Shown here: piece after piece, positions 25,675-35,496 of the stretch | How positions within the stretch are numbered: the first letter of the stretch is position 1 | Layout of the letters: every line of letters begins with the position of its first letter | Assembly (NCBI GenBank): GCA_030429605.1 | Contig: JAUIEV010000003.1 | Location: 186,001-250,000 of the forward strand | Direction: 5' to 3' | From: Chlamydiia bacterium | GTDB taxonomy: Bacteria; Chlamydiota; Chlamydiia; Chlamydiales; Simkaniaceae | Length of the DNA: 64,000 nucleotides | The notes under the pieces: generated by a model | Told to the model about the DNA's origin: nothing | What the model saw: only the letters and a program-made list of their open reading frames with translations | The model's database searches: none | Made by a program: the position numbers and the translations under genes

Positions 25675-27087
25675 ATGGAAGTTGTTCATGTCGCCCCGGA
25701 ATTTGCTCCTCTTGTCAAAGCAGGAGGCCTTGCAGATGTTGTTTACTCTCTTTCAAGAGAGTTAACCATCGCAAATCACGCGTGTACCATTATCCTCCCC
25801 TTCTATGATTTGCTAGACTCAAAAAAAATTGAGGGTTTTTCTAAAACCGCTCATATCGTCACAACAAGAGAAGGAAATAGACTCATTCCTTGGGAGGTCT
25901 TTTCTGGAGAATATGAAGGAATTTCTTTGCTTTTTCTCGCTCCTTCGAATAACTATTTCTCAAGAGGAACTATCTATGGCGAAAAGGATGACAATGATCG
26001 ATTTATCCTTTTTTGTTGCGCAGCAAGAGAGGTTATAACGACATTTTTTGAAAATGCCGTCATTCACCTTCACGACTGGCAAACTGCTCTTTTAGCCCCC
26101 CTCCTGCACGAATCCCACCACATTGTGTACACGATACACAACCTTGCCTATCAAGGCGTGTGCAATGAAATAAACTTGAAAAGGGCGTATTTGGAGCATC
26201 TTATCTCATCTCTCAGACACCCGAAAAGCGCACTTCCAACATTAGCCCTTGGTGGGATTGAATTTGCATACGCCATAACAACAGTATCTAAAACGTATGC
26301 AGAAGAAATTCAAACGGAAGCATTTGGCTGTGGACTCGAAGACATCATCTCACACCACGCCCCAAAATTGATCGGAATCCAAAATGGATTAAACACCTCG
26401 TACTGGAATCCTTCGACCGACAAAACACTCCCTGCAAAGTATACCCTACACGATCCAGACCTCTTTACGAAAAAGCAAGAAAACAAAAAAGCGCTCTTCC
26501 ACTCTTTCTCAAAACCATATGTAGATGCCCCTCTCGTGTGTAGCATTACCCGGCTTGTGCCACAAAAAAACCCAGGACTTATTGATCACGGCCTTCGTTT
26601 TTCTCTCCAAAGTGGCGCGTCAATCGCTCTTTCCGGCACACCGTGCGACATCACCCAAGCACTTGCTGACAAACTCCAGGATGACCTCGGCACTCATGAG
26701 CGCACCATGCTTCATTTTGGATTTGATGAACACCTTGCGCACCTTATCTATGCCGCAGCAGATTTTATTCTTATCCCCTCTGCATTTGAACCGTGCGGGC
26801 TGACACAAATGATAGCCCTTTTATATGGAGCCATACCAATTGTGACTCCTGTTGGCGGACTCAAGGATACGATCATTGATTTCTCTTCTTCAAATGGAAA
26901 TGGCATTATTTTGACAGAACACACAAACGAAGCAATTGAACATGGCATCAAGAGAGCTCTTTCTCTAAGTGAACAAGAAAAACGTACACTCCTTCAGAAC
27001 ATCGATCCCACGCTTTTTTCATGGAAATCGTCTCTGACACAGTATGTCGAACTTTACGAGTCGCTCGTATCGGGTGAGCCACTCTGA
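25675..27087 (+). CDS. glgA: glycogen synthase (ADP-glucose type)
   Basis: GT5 glycosyltransferase that extends glycogen from ADP-glucose. The ADP-glucose-binding KxGGL motif is in APLVKAGGLADVVYSL. HLHDWQTALL, the IHNLAYQGV segment and the C-terminal SAFEPCGLTQMIALLYGAIP, with its E-P-C-G-L donor site, and VTPVGGLKDTI are all typical. 470 residues. No clear ribosome-binding site precedes the ATG. It is convergent with pgsA; the two coding regions overlap by about 34 bases at their 3' ends. The pgsA-glgA-rplY neighbourhood matches Chlamydia as I recall it. Confidence 0.97.
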   Translation: MEVVHVAPEFAPLVKAGGLADVVYSLSRELTIANHACTIILPFYDLLDSKKIEGFSKTAHIVTTREGNRLIPWEVFSGEYEGISLLFLAPSNNYFSRGTIYGEKDDNDRFILFCCAAREVITTFFENAVIHLHDWQTALLAPLLHESHHIVYTIHNLAYQGVCNEINLKRAYLEHLISSLRHPKSALPTLALGGIEFAYAITTVSKTYAEEIQTEAFGCGLEDIISHHAPKLIGIQNGLNTSYWNPSTDKTLPAKYTLHDPDLFTKKQENKKALFHSFSKPYVDAPLVCSITRLVPQKNPGLIDHGLRFSLQSGASIALSGTPCDITQALADKLQDDLGTHERTMLHFGFDEHLAHLIYAAADFILIPSAFEPCGLTQMIALLYGAIPIVTPVGGLKDTIIDFSSSNGNGIILTEHTNEAIEHGIKRALSLSEQEKRTLLQNIDPTLFSWKSSLTQYVELYESLVSGEPL

Positions 27088-27707
27088 GCACCCGGCCAAA
27101 ATTGCCAAAGCACCCCTCGATTTGCATACATATACTCTAAGCCAGAAAAAAGAGTATAACACGACGCGCACGCTACGAGTATCTTACTTATAAGTTGAAA
27201 CATCCACAGAGGAAGCACCCCAAGCGAATAAGGAATCATAAGCGCAACAATAACGACCGTCACAACTCCCTGCAGCGCTGCCTTCAGCTTTCCACTCATT
27301 CGAGCCGCTAGGTTGAGTCCTTTTAACGCACAGAGCGTTCTCAACGTGCTTATAATAAGATCTCGATACAGTATAAAAAGAACCCAATAGATTGGAACCG
27401 ACACTATACCTTGCGTCAAAATGAACAAAATAGAAATCCGAGTAATGCTATCTGCCATTGGATCAAGAAGCTTGCCAAGCTCTGAGACTAAATTGAATTT
27501 CCTCGCCAAATATCCATCAAGAAAATCTGTCAGTTCTGAATACGCTAAAATCCCTAAAAGGATGAACGGCACAACAAAAAAAGGAATACTGAGTGCTGCA
27601 TACTTAACGTAAAACACGAAAAAAAGCGGCGCTATAAACAATCGACTGATTGTCAAAAGTAGTGGAATAAGACGAAAAAACCGGCCTCGCCGGATAGCCT
27701 GTGCCAT
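27054..27707 (-). CDS. pgsA: CDP-diacylglycerol-glycerol-3-phosphate 3-phosphatidyltransferase
   Basis: Inner-membrane enzyme that makes phosphatidylglycerophosphate, the first committed step to phosphatidylglycerol. The CDP-alcohol phosphotransferase signature DGYLARKFNLVSELGKLLDP (D-G-x2-A-R-x-G-x3-D-x3-D) follows ELTDFL. Four to six membrane helices are visible. ATG at 27707 (MAQAIRRGRFFRLI) has GGGGG seven bases upstream; longer in-frame starts overlap rlmN. It lies directly downstream of rlmN. Confidence 0.94.
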   Translation of the reverse strand: MAQAIRRGRFFRLIPLLLTISRLFIAPLFFVFYVKYAALSIPFFVVPFILLGILAYSELTDFLDGYLARKFNLVSELGKLLDPMADSITRISILFILTQGIVSVPIYWVLFILYRDLIISTLRTLCALKGLNLAARMSGKLKAALQGVVTVVIVALMIPYSLGVLPLWMFQLISKILVACASCYTLFSGLEYMYANRGVLWQFWPGAQSGSPDTSDS

Positions 27708-27718
27708 GTTCATGCCCC

Positions 27719-28780
27719 CTATACTGCGTTTGCCCCTATTTTTATTCCAGCATTCTCTTGCAAAGCAAGCTGGCCGCAAGCAGCCGCAATATCTTTTCCT
27801 TTTGTATACCGTTGAGTATGACGCACCTCTGCTTCCTTTAACGCCTCTTTAAAAGCTGCAATTCTTTGGCCGCTCGGACGCTTAATTTTAAGTCCAGGTA
27901 CAGGATTGTATGGAATGAGGTTAATTGTGCACTGCTCCCCTTTCACAAGGTGAGCAAGCGCGCGCGCATGTTCAACTTCATCATTAATCCCGTCTATTAA
28001 AATGTACTCATACGTCACATCACGCTTTGTTTTTTCAGCATATGTTCGCATAGCACGCATCACATCTTGTAACTCATGTTTTCGAGCATACGGAATAATT
28101 TTTTTCCGGATATGTTGTGTTGGAGCATGCAGAGATAGCACCAAGTTGACACCGAGCCCCTCTTCAGCCAAACGATAAATACCCTCAACAACTCCAACCG
28201 TTGAAACGGTAATCCGCCTTTTTGACAGTCCAAACATGAAAGGAGATGTCAAAATGTGCAACGCTTCAGACACAGCACTGTAATTATCAAGCGGTTCACC
28301 CATCCCCATGAAGACAATGTTCGTTAACTTTTCACCACGTGTGTGAAGGATTCGTTCGACATAAAGAACCTGCTCAATGATTTCTCCCGTCTCAAGATGA
28401 CGTTTCAACCCTTTTTTTCCGGAAGCACAAAAAGCACACCGTGCATTACATCCAACTTGGGAGGAGACACACAGCGTTCGCTTCTCATCGTTCATAATAA
28501 GCACAGCTTCAATGCGAGATCCATCAGGAAGTTGAAATAAATACTTTATTGTCTCACTGTCATCTGAAATTTGTTCGTGAACACAAGAAAGTGATGGAAA
28601 AGAAAATTCTTGAACAAGTTGTGATCGAAAATCCTTACTCAAGTTTGTCATCTCTGAAAATGATAAAGTAAATTTTTTATATACCCACTCGATAAGTTGA
28701 CGCGCTCGAAAAGCCGGATACCCATGCGCTCTCGCCCAGGATTCAATCTCATCTTTTTGCATGCTACAGAAATGTTTCAT
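27719..28780 (-). CDS. rlmN: dual-specificity 23S rRNA/tRNA adenine-C2 methyltransferase RlmN
   Basis: Radical-SAM enzyme methylating A2503 of 23S rRNA and A37 of some tRNAs. The 4Fe-4S motif is C-N-A-R-C-A-F-C in SQVGCNARCAFCASG. FMGMGEPLDNY and RITVSTVGVV are typical, and the catalytic cysteine of the C-terminal loop is in DIAAACGQL. The second catalytic Cys, in this family, lies in this same loop region. 353 residues, normal length. It is followed closely by pgsA. Confidence 0.96.
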   Translation of the reverse strand: MKHFCSMQKDEIESWARAHGYPAFRARQLIEWVYKKFTLSFSEMTNLSKDFRSQLVQEFSFPSLSCVHEQISDDSETIKYLFQLPDGSRIEAVLIMNDEKRTLCVSSQVGCNARCAFCASGKKGLKRHLETGEIIEQVLYVERILHTRGEKLTNIVFMGMGEPLDNYSAVSEALHILTSPFMFGLSKRRITVSTVGVVEGIYRLAEEGLGVNLVLSLHAPTQHIRKKIIPYARKHELQDVMRAMRTYAEKTKRDVTYEYILIDGINDEVEHARALAHLVKGEQCTINLIPYNPVPGLKIKRPSGQRIAAFKEALKEAEVRHTQRYTKGKDIAAACGQLALQENAGIKIGANAV

Positions 28781-28941
28781 ATCACCTTCTGATTACCATT
28801 TGATATAGTATCTCATATTTGAGCAATGAACTCAAGAGAATCGAGACGACTCAGCCACCTTATTAAAGTATTTTCTTTTGATGATATTTAATTTAAATAA
28901 TGTGAAAATACCTTTCTTTGAAAAATCAACACGAGATAAAA

Positions 28942-29202
28942 ATGGCAAGCGTACACACAACAGATCTGTTTCATTTTTTAGAACCAGATCAATCTACATC
29001 CAGCAGTATTGACCCTTCAGATAAACATTTAGAAATAGCTATCAAGAAGCTCATTGCTTCACGCGCTGCACTTGATGTTGCCGAGCCTTCAAAGAAACGA
29101 GCTTGGGATGACATCACAAGAGAGCTGAGCTGCCTCCAGACAGCGATAGAGGCACATCACCACTTCATGATGGCTCGAGCATTGCTCCAACACGCAAAAT
29201 AA
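28942..29202 (+). CDS. small helical protein of unknown function
   Basis: Not recognised. About 86 residues from the ATG at 28942 (GAG nine bases upstream); a TTG at 28918 would add eight. The first about 30 residues are polar, and the rest is an amphipathic helical block (HLEIAIKKLIASRAALDVAE, TRELSCLQTAIEAHHHFMMA). It has no signal peptide or membrane span. It precedes glyQS by about 80 bases on the same strand. It might be a small DNA- or protein-binding helper, but nothing specific can be said. Confidence 0.6.
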   Translation: MASVHTTDLFHFLEPDQSTSSSIDPSDKHLEIAIKKLIASRAALDVAEPSKKRAWDDITRELSCLQTAIEAHHHFMMARALLQHAK

Positions 29203-29282
29203 CAGATGGTACTCCCTTTCATGCACAGTATGGAGAATAATCCTTCTTGCAAGAAAGGGATTTTGAAGAGTATGCTACTAGC

Positions 29283-32276
29283 ATGCATACGTTTCAAAAA
29301 TTACTCACAACGCTTACTGAATTTTGGGCCGAAAAAGGCTGTATCATCCATCAAGGACATGACGTTGAAGTTGGAGCAGGAACATTTAATCCTGCAACCT
29401 TCTTCAAATGTCTCGGCCCTGAACCATATTCAACTGTCTACATCGAACCCTCGAGAAGACCTCAGGATGGGCGATACGGTGAAAACCCAAATCGACTCCA
29501 ACTGTTTCATCAGATGCAGGTCATCATCAAACCCTCCCCCCTCGACATTCAAAAGCTTTATCTAGAGTCTCTGAAAGCCATAGGTTTTGACCTTCGAAAA
29601 CATGATGTTCGATTTGTCCATGATGACTGGGAGTCACCAACTCTTGGTGCATGGGGACTTGGCTGGGAAGTTTGGATTGATGGTATGGAAATTACCCAGT
29701 TCACCTACTTCCAATCTGTTGCGAGCATGCCTCTCGATCCAATCACAGTAGAGCTGACGTATGGACTAGAGCGCCTCTCGATGATTCTTCAGGAAAAAGA
29801 ATCTGTCTATGATATGCAGTGGAACGAAACATACACGTATGGTGATGTAGCAAAACAAAACGAGTTTGAGTGGAGTCGATACAATTTTGAAGAGTCAACG
29901 CCTGAAATGTGGCTGGAACACTTTAATGCGTTTGAACGTGAAACAAAACAGCTTGTTGAAAAAGGGCTCCCCATCCCAGCGTACGACTTCGTTATGAAAG
30001 GCTCACACGCATTCAACATGCTTGAAGCTCGAGGCGTCTTGTCTGTCACAGAGCGGAATGGGTATATCGCACGAGTTCGCGATCTCTCAAGAATGTGCGC
30101 AGAAGCGTATGTTGCAACAAGAGAAAAAGCAGGTTTTCCTCTCATGCGGCATTTAGAGCCAACAAAACGTGCTCTTGTTTCGGCACCTGAAGGTCCATTT
30201 GACCCTGAAGCTCGGCACGACTACGTTCTTGAGATCGGCTCAGAGGAACTTCCTGCAGGGTATATTCCACGAGCTGAAAAAGAAATAAAGCAGCTTCTTG
30301 GCTCCCTCCTCAAAAAATATGGGATTGCGCACGAGACAATACACTGCACAGGAACCCCAAGAAGACTTTCTGCATATATTTCAAATCTTGCAGAGGGAAC
30401 TCACAAAACAGAAGAACTGAGAAGAGGCCCTCCTGTTTCTATTGCATTTGACCATGGCGTGTGCACAAAGCAAGGTGAAGGATTTTTTAAGTCTATTCAC
30501 TCCTCTCCTGTAACCCTCGAAGAAATTACCGCTGGAAAATGTGATGGCGTACACATTGAATCCATAAAAGGAAAAGAGTACCTTTTTGCCAATGTTGTTA
30601 TTCCAGGCATCTCAACTGCACGAGTTTTTGCCGAAGAGCTTCCAAAAGTGATCGCTTCCCTCAGCTTTCCAAAGCGAATGCGATGGGCTGACCTTGATAC
30701 AGAATATGCGCGCCCACTTCAGTGGCTGCTTTCACTCCATGGAGAGACTGTCCTTCCGTTTGCAGTAGGAAACCTCATTGCAGACAGAAAAACGCATGGA
30801 CACGCACAGAGGACGCCAAAGGAATTCTCACTCGATTCAGCCCAAGAATATACACAGCTGCTCGAGAAAGCTTTTGTCCTTGTTGATTCAAATGCTCGAA
30901 AGCAGCGAATTGAACAGCAGCTTGAAGCGATAGAGTCAGAGCAATCTGTGACCATTTTAGAAAAAGAAAAGGTACTCAAACAAGTCCTCTACCTCTCTGA
31001 GTGGCCCGAGTGCATGCTAGACACTTTTGACGAAGCCTTTTTAGACGCTCCACGTGAAGTTCTTATTTCAGAGATGGTCGAACATCAAAAATACTTTCCG
31101 GTTGAAAAAGATGGAAAGCTCACCTCTTCATACGTCATTACTGCAGATAACACCCCTTCTGAATACATTGCTTTAGGGAATAGACGTGTTCTTTCTGCCC
31201 GTTTGAGTGATGGTGTGTTTTTGTGTGAACAAGACATGAAGCATCCTTTGCAGTTTTTTGCTGAGAAGTTAAAAAATGTCATCTTTCAAAAAGATTTGGG
31301 AAGTGTGCATGACAAAGTAGAGCGCATTGAAAAGCTTGCTGCATATATACAAAAAGCAACGGACAAAAGCGAACCACATGTGGTCTCTGAAGTTGCAAAA
31401 CTCTGTAAAGCCGACTTGACAACTGAGCTCGTTGGTGAATTTCCCGAACTTCAAGGAACCGTAGGGCGCCATTACGCACTCGCGGAAGGACTTTCTCATG
31501 ATATCGCCTATGGCATAGAGGAGCACTGGCTACCACTTTCAGAAAATGGTGCTCTTCCAAAAACAGAAGCAGGCATTGTCGTCAGTCTTGCAGACAAAAT
31601 AGATAACCTGTGCGGGTATTTCAGCGCAGGACTGAAACCAACTTCCTCTTCAGATCCATATGCATTGAGAAGACAAACCCTCGGATTTCTCAGAACAGTG
31701 ATCGAACATAAAATTTCACTTTCACTCCCTGATTTGTTAGACGTTGGTCTTTCTACACTTCGCACAGAATGTAAGGAGGAAGTGCTTTCTTTCATTACAC
31801 AGCGAGCAAAAACAGTCTACGAATCGTATGGCTTAAAAAAAGACGAAATTGAAGCAACACTTGCCACGTGTACAAACCCATACGATCAGTATCTTCGCGT
31901 CCATGCACTCCATGAATTTAGAGGGACAGATACTTTCGCCTCTCTCTATGAGGTGTACAAACGTGCTCGAGGGCAGCTTGCTGGACAGGATGCGTGCGAT
32001 TTTTCTGAAGACTTCCTTGGAGAGCAAGCAGAAAAAGATCTGTATGCTACGCTCTCTTCTATTAAAGCAAAGTATGATGAAGCCTTGGAAAGCGCAAACT
32101 ATCCACTTGCCTACACCCAGCTATCGCAGCTAAAAGAGCCTCTTGCACGGTTGTTCGACGAAGTGAAAATTTTAGATGACGATCAAAAAGTACGTGAAAA
32201 TAGAATTGCACTTTTACAAAAAGTGTTTTCTCGATTTGATCTGCTGCTTGATTTTTCTAAAATTCAACAACAGTGA
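29283..32276 (+). CDS. glyQS: glycyl-tRNA synthetase, alpha and beta subunits fused
   Basis: Class II synthetase charging tRNA-Gly. In most bacteria alpha and beta are two genes; here one continuous frame of 997 residues carries both, as is known for Chlamydia. Alpha: [40 protein letters not shown] and [15 protein letters not shown] (residues about 10-170). Beta begins near residue 310 with [20 protein letters not shown] and includes FPKRMRWAD and [19 protein letters not shown], then a C-terminal tRNA-binding region. The ATG at 29283 is used because family alpha subunits start just before [13 protein letters not shown]. No frameshift is seen at the junction. Confidence 0.97.
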   Translation: MHTFQKLLTTLTEFWAEKGCIIHQGHDVEVGAGTFNPATFFKCLGPEPYSTVYIEPSRRPQDGRYGENPNRLQLFHQMQVIIKPSPLDIQKLYLESLKAIGFDLRKHDVRFVHDDWESPTLGAWGLGWEVWIDGMEITQFTYFQSVASMPLDPITVELTYGLERLSMILQEKESVYDMQWNETYTYGDVAKQNEFEWSRYNFEESTPEMWLEHFNAFERETKQLVEKGLPIPAYDFVMKGSHAFNMLEARGVLSVTERNGYIARVRDLSRMCAEAYVATREKAGFPLMRHLEPTKRALVSAPEGPFDPEARHDYVLEIGSEELPAGYIPRAEKEIKQLLGSLLKKYGIAHETIHCTGTPRRLSAYISNLAEGTHKTEELRRGPPVSIAFDHGVCTKQGEGFFKSIHSSPVTLEEITAGKCDGVHIESIKGKEYLFANVVIPGISTARVFAEELPKVIASLSFPKRMRWADLDTEYARPLQWLLSLHGETVLPFAVGNLIADRKTHGHAQRTPKEFSLDSAQEYTQLLEKAFVLVDSNARKQRIEQQLEAIESEQSVTILEKEKVLKQVLYLSEWPECMLDTFDEAFLDAPREVLISEMVEHQKYFPVEKDGKLTSSYVITADNTPSEYIALGNRRVLSARLSDGVFLCEQDMKHPLQFFAEKLKNVIFQKDLGSVHDKVERIEKLAAYIQKATDKSEPHVVSEVAKLCKADLTTELVGEFPELQGTVGRHYALAEGLSHDIAYGIEEHWLPLSENGALPKTEAGIVVSLADKIDNLCGYFSAGLKPTSSSDPYALRRQTLGFLRTVIEHKISLSLPDLLDVGLSTLRTECKEEVLSFITQRAKTVYESYGLKKDEIEATLATCTNPYDQYLRVHALHEFRGTDTFASLYEVYKRARGQLAGQDACDFSEDFLGEQAEKDLYATLSSIKAKYDEALESANYPLAYTQLSQLKEPLARLFDEVKILDDDQKVRENRIALLQKVFSRFDLLLDFSKIQQQ

Positions 32277-32284
32277 TTAGAAGC

Positions 32285-32779
32285 TCATTCCAATCTGTAC
32301 ACATACAATGGTGTTTTAATAAAACTCCCTACATACATGACATGATGTGGTGATATAAAAGGCAGTGCAAAAGCATACGAAATAACTGTTCCACCCCTTT
32401 TGCTTAAATGTTTTTTCACATCACTCATTCCTCGGGGAAAAAGGTATGTATAGTAGTAGGCGCCTGGTGGAATGCCTTGTCTGTAGTCATGAAATCGGAC
32501 ATCAACATTTTTTCGAGACCGCAATTTCATAAAAAGAAACGGAACAACTGAACGCTCAAGTGCAATCACAGTCGCTTCCGGATAGGTTTTTGCAATACTG
32601 TTTGCAATACCACCCCAGCCAGCTCCAATCTCGACGAATGTTCCTGAAAACCCATTGGGTAGCACTTTTTTGATTTCTTTCTGCACCTGAGGGTGTGATG
32701 GCATAGGTGAAATCCCAAGGCGAAGCGTAGAGTAGATTATGCTCCCAGCTGCGATCACGAGAAGAAAAAGAAGCGTCAC
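32285..32779 (-). CDS. membrane-anchored class I SAM methyltransferase-like protein
   Basis: A single N-terminal membrane helix (TLLFLLVIAAGSIIYSTLRL) is followed by a Rossmann-like domain with a good SAM-binding motif I, FVEIGAGWGGIANSIAKTYP, and a motif II acidic end, VIALERS. Later family motifs are weak, and the domain is short (about 120 residues), so the substrate is unknown. A GTG start at 32779 is chosen because it forms GTGA with the stop of the upstream gene, a classic coupled start. The ATG at 32899 would give 204 residues but would overlap the upstream gene by 124 bases with a frame that looks like its shadow. It is convergent with glyQS. Confidence 0.75.
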   Translation of the reverse strand: MTLLFLLVIAAGSIIYSTLRLGISPMPSHPQVQKEIKKVLPNGFSGTFVEIGAGWGGIANSIAKTYPEATVIALERSVVPFLFMKLRSRKNVDVRFHDYRQGIPPGAYYYTYLFPRGMSDVKKHLSKRGGTVISYAFALPFISPHHVMYVGSFIKTPLYVYRLE

Positions 32780-33156
32780 GGCAACAATCTCTCTTGTGGT
32801 ATTTCTTTTCTGGAAAAAGGGACTTTTTTTCGAAAAGAAGCGACAACTCGGTACAGAGGCATCAGAACCCATCCAGGAAAATACCCAATATATCTCCATA
32901 TTCCAGGAAGGTGTCTTAAAGCTCTAAATAGAGCTGCTGCCCCTACAAAAATGTTTCCCTTTTCGAAAAAAAGTGCAGCATCAAGTTCGAAGTACTTTGC
33001 TTGAAGCAATGACTTCGCAGTTACACCTGAAAGCGGCGCAAAATAGAGCCTTTTTTCTGTATCTTTTCGTGCAATCCACAAAAGAGCTGTTTCACATAGA
33101 CCACATGTTTCATCGAAAAAAAGAATCAATGGTGGATAAGGCTTCTTCGTCTCCAT
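32776..33156 (-). CDS. DCC/DUF393 thiol-disulfide-type protein
   Basis: Short protein of the DCC family (126 residues), named for its D-x-x-C-x-x-C motif, seen here as FFDETCGLCETALLWI near the N-terminus. The fold resembles thioredoxin and the family is assumed to be redox-active, though no substrate is established. GALFRALRHLPGIWRYIG-like sequence in the second half (here AAALFRALRHLPGIWRYIGY) and VLMPLYRVVA are characteristic. It lies twelve bases downstream of dnaG and is translationally coupled to the methyltransferase-like gene. Confidence 0.88.
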   Translation of the reverse strand: METKKPYPPLILFFDETCGLCETALLWIARKDTEKRLYFAPLSGVTAKSLLQAKYFELDAALFFEKGNIFVGAAALFRALRHLPGIWRYIGYFPGWVLMPLYRVVASFRKKVPFSRKEIPQERLLP

Positions 33157-33168
33157 GAAAATATACTC

Positions 33169-34953
33169 CTAAGACTGGATCTGCTCTTCTTCACTTCGGA
33201 GAAGTTTTGGGGGCGAACGCTTTAATGCATCAAATTGCTTGGCTAACTCAAACACTTCCTCGTCTGTATGTTGCCCACTTTGGATCGCTACTCGTATTCT
33301 CTCACGTTCAGCAAACCAATGCCTCTCAAGAACGCGTTGCGTTGTTTGCTCTGCACCCTCTACCACTTTTTCGGTATTGACCCGCTTAGATGTCACCTCA
33401 GAAAGGAACAACTGATCTTCTGAGTTTTCTAAAGAGGCTCCAACAGAAAGCAGATCTACAGGCTCTCCTTTTTGAAACCGATCTAAGAACGTTGTGAACA
33501 CTCGACGGCAGACTGCAATGTTGAGGTGTTCAGAGGAAATATTTTCAAAAATAATTTTCGCGACAACATCTTGATGGTCACCTGCAAAGAAAAGCCACCT
33601 GAGCAGGTCTGTTTCAAGTACTCTGTCAGGGTCAACTGACACTCCCTGAAGACTTGCTGTTTTTTGAATGTAGTAGGACCGTACATCCTCCTGTTTTCCG
33701 ACACCAACAAGATTCTCCGGCACGTGAGTCAGCTCTGCAAGTTTACGCAAGCTTTCATGAACCATGAGCGGATTATCCCAGGCTTTCACCTGCTTTGCAA
33801 TTTTTTGGACGAGGTGCGTTTTTCCAGACGGAGATTTTGTATCTATTCCTTGCGAGTGCCACTCAACAAGAAAGCGAAGATACTCAACGCTCTCTGACAT
33901 ACATGTTATGATTCCCTCTGGCCCTTCTTCTCTGAGCACAGCATCAGGATCCTCCCCATCAGAAAACCGAAGAATGTATACCTCGACACCTTCTCTCTGA
34001 AAGAGGTCCCCTATTTTTATGGCAGCTTCCCGTCCGGCAGTATCACCATCCATTCCAAGGTAGACTTTTTCCACTCCAAGATCGAGAAGCAATTTTGCTT
34101 GCCCCTCAGTAAAAGCCGTTCCTTGTCCTGCCACTACAAAAGTGAATCCCTCTTGTATTAGCCGAAGTGTATCGATTTGCCCTTCAACAATAAGCGCTTT
34201 TTTTTCTTTTGCAATTCGTTTTCTCGAACGGTCTAGCCCATACAAAAGATGCGATTTCTTAAAGAGTTGTGTTTCTGGTGTATTAATATATTTCGGACCA
34301 AACGATTCTTCTGTCAGTTTCCTTCCTGAAAAGCCAACAACATGCCCAAGTTGATCTGTTATCGGAAAGACTATCCTGCCCAAAAACAGCGGCTTTCCGT
34401 TCTTAAGAAGGCCAAGTTCTTGTTGGAGGTATGGATTAATTCCAAGAGACTTACACGCTTTAAGAAAGATCCCTGCATCTTGAGGACACATTCCCACTGA
34501 AAATGTTGAAATGAAGTCAAGATCCATTCCTCGACCATACACGTATTCTAGCGCTCGACTTCCTTCGTTTGTAGACAAAAGATACGTCGTGAAAAATGAG
34601 GCGATTTTTTTATTTGCTTCCCGTAATTCCGTTTTTGAGGGTCCTTGCTTCGTATCTTTTGTCTGTTCCTCTAAACGAACAGAATATTTTTCCGCGAGGA
34701 CTTCTACCGCTTCCACAAAAGAAAGGCTTAAATAATTCATCAAAAAAGCAATTGGATCACCGTGAGCACCACACCCGAAACAATGGTAGTGACTACTTGC
34801 CCTTGTCACCGTAAATGAAGGTGTTTTTTCTTGGTGGAATGGACAGAGTCCCTTGTGCATTGTCCCAGCTCCCTTAAGCTGCACATAGCCACCTACTAAA
34901 TCAACAATATCTACTTGTCCCTTAAGACGCTCAATGCTTTCTTTTGTATACAT
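33169..34953 (-). CDS. dnaG: DNA primase
   Basis: Makes RNA primers for DNA replication. The N-terminal zinc-binding domain has C-x2-H and C-x2-C in GLCPFHQEKTPSF and YHCFGCGAHG. The RNA polymerase domain contains the TOPRIM acidic sites KALIVEGQIDTLRLI and LGMDGDTAG. The C-terminal helicase-binding region is about 150 residues. Total 594, normal. It is divergent from the small coiled-coil gene next to mutS, the same arrangement as in Chlamydia as I recall it. Confidence 0.97.
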   Translation of the reverse strand: MYTKESIERLKGQVDIVDLVGGYVQLKGAGTMHKGLCPFHQEKTPSFTVTRASSHYHCFGCGAHGDPIAFLMNYLSLSFVEAVEVLAEKYSVRLEEQTKDTKQGPSKTELREANKKIASFFTTYLLSTNEGSRALEYVYGRGMDLDFISTFSVGMCPQDAGIFLKACKSLGINPYLQQELGLLKNGKPLFLGRIVFPITDQLGHVVGFSGRKLTEESFGPKYINTPETQLFKKSHLLYGLDRSRKRIAKEKKALIVEGQIDTLRLIQEGFTFVVAGQGTAFTEGQAKLLLDLGVEKVYLGMDGDTAGREAAIKIGDLFQREGVEVYILRFSDGEDPDAVLREEGPEGIITCMSESVEYLRFLVEWHSQGIDTKSPSGKTHLVQKIAKQVKAWDNPLMVHESLRKLAELTHVPENLVGVGKQEDVRSYYIQKTASLQGVSVDPDRVLETDLLRWLFFAGDHQDVVAKIIFENISSEHLNIAVCRRVFTTFLDRFQKGEPVDLLSVGASLENSEDQLFLSEVTSKRVNTEKVVEGAEQTTQRVLERHWFAERERIRVAIQSGQHTDEEVFELAKQFDALKRSPPKLLRSEEEQIQS

Positions 34954-35028
34954 ACCCCTATACTATACCGAATATCCGAAATTTGTCCTGGAGAAAAACC
35001 GCATTCATCCGTAAAATTTTGCCAGTAA

Positions 35029-35496
35029 ATGACTGAAGAGGAAAAGAAGAACACAATGCCAGGAACACGCGAGCCCACATTTAAGAAAAAGACCTATACC
35101 CAAATCGATCCTTCTTCACTCAAGCACTCGATTAGCATTGGTAGCCCTCAATCAAGTTCAAAGAAAATAATTGCAACGAAAAACCTAAAGGGACTTCGAG
35201 AAGAATTTAAACGAACTTTTCTTCCAATGCTTATTGACGTTTTTGAGCTCAGACAAACGCTTGAAAACATTAAGCTCAAAGAGGAAGGGACGCCCTTTAT
35301 TCCACCAACAAAATCTCCAGAGGAAATTTTGACAAGACTCACTGAAATGCAAGAAAGCATTTTCGAAACACAGCGGTGGTGTGATGGTGTCATTGGACAG
35401 ATTGCAAAAGGGATTGATGATGCAAAACAAGCAATCGTTCTTCTTGATGAAACGAAGGAAGACGTAAAGGAGCGCATATCACTCAAAAAGCCGTAA
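35029..35496 (+). CDS. small helical/coiled-coil protein between dnaG and mutS
   Basis: No recognised domain. The first about 50 residues are polar and probably flexible (KKKTYTQIDPSSLKHSISIG). The rest is helical with heptad-like stretches (LIDVFELRQTLENIKLKEEG, EEILTRLTEMQESIFETQRW). Cytoplasmic. A counterpart in the same position, between dnaG and mutS, exists in C. trachomatis as I recall it. A start at 35056 (MPGTREP) is an alternative; neither has a strong ribosome-binding site. Its 3' end contains the likely ribosome-binding site and non-canonical start of mutS. Confidence 0.75.
   Translation: MTEEEKKNTMPGTREPTFKKKTYTQIDPSSLKHSISIGSPQSSSKKIIATKNLKGLREEFKRTFLPMLIDVFELRQTLENIKLKEEGTPFIPPTKSPEEILTRLTEMQESIFETQRWCDGVIGQIAKGIDDAKQAIVLLDETKEDVKERISLKKP

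Noticed and set aside
29203-29282. Possible T-box or other leader riboswitch before glyQS
   Set aside because: The 80-base gap has no terminator/antiterminator pair or T-box core, and such control is mainly Gram-positive.
29283-32276. Frameshift or assembly fusion of glyQ and glyS
   Set aside because: The frame is continuous and alpha-beta fusion is the known state in chlamydiae.
32780-32899. Longer ATG-started version of the methyltransferase-like gene
   Set aside because: It would overlap the DCC gene by 124 bases; the extra residues look like an out-of-frame reading of that gene, and the GTGA start fits better.
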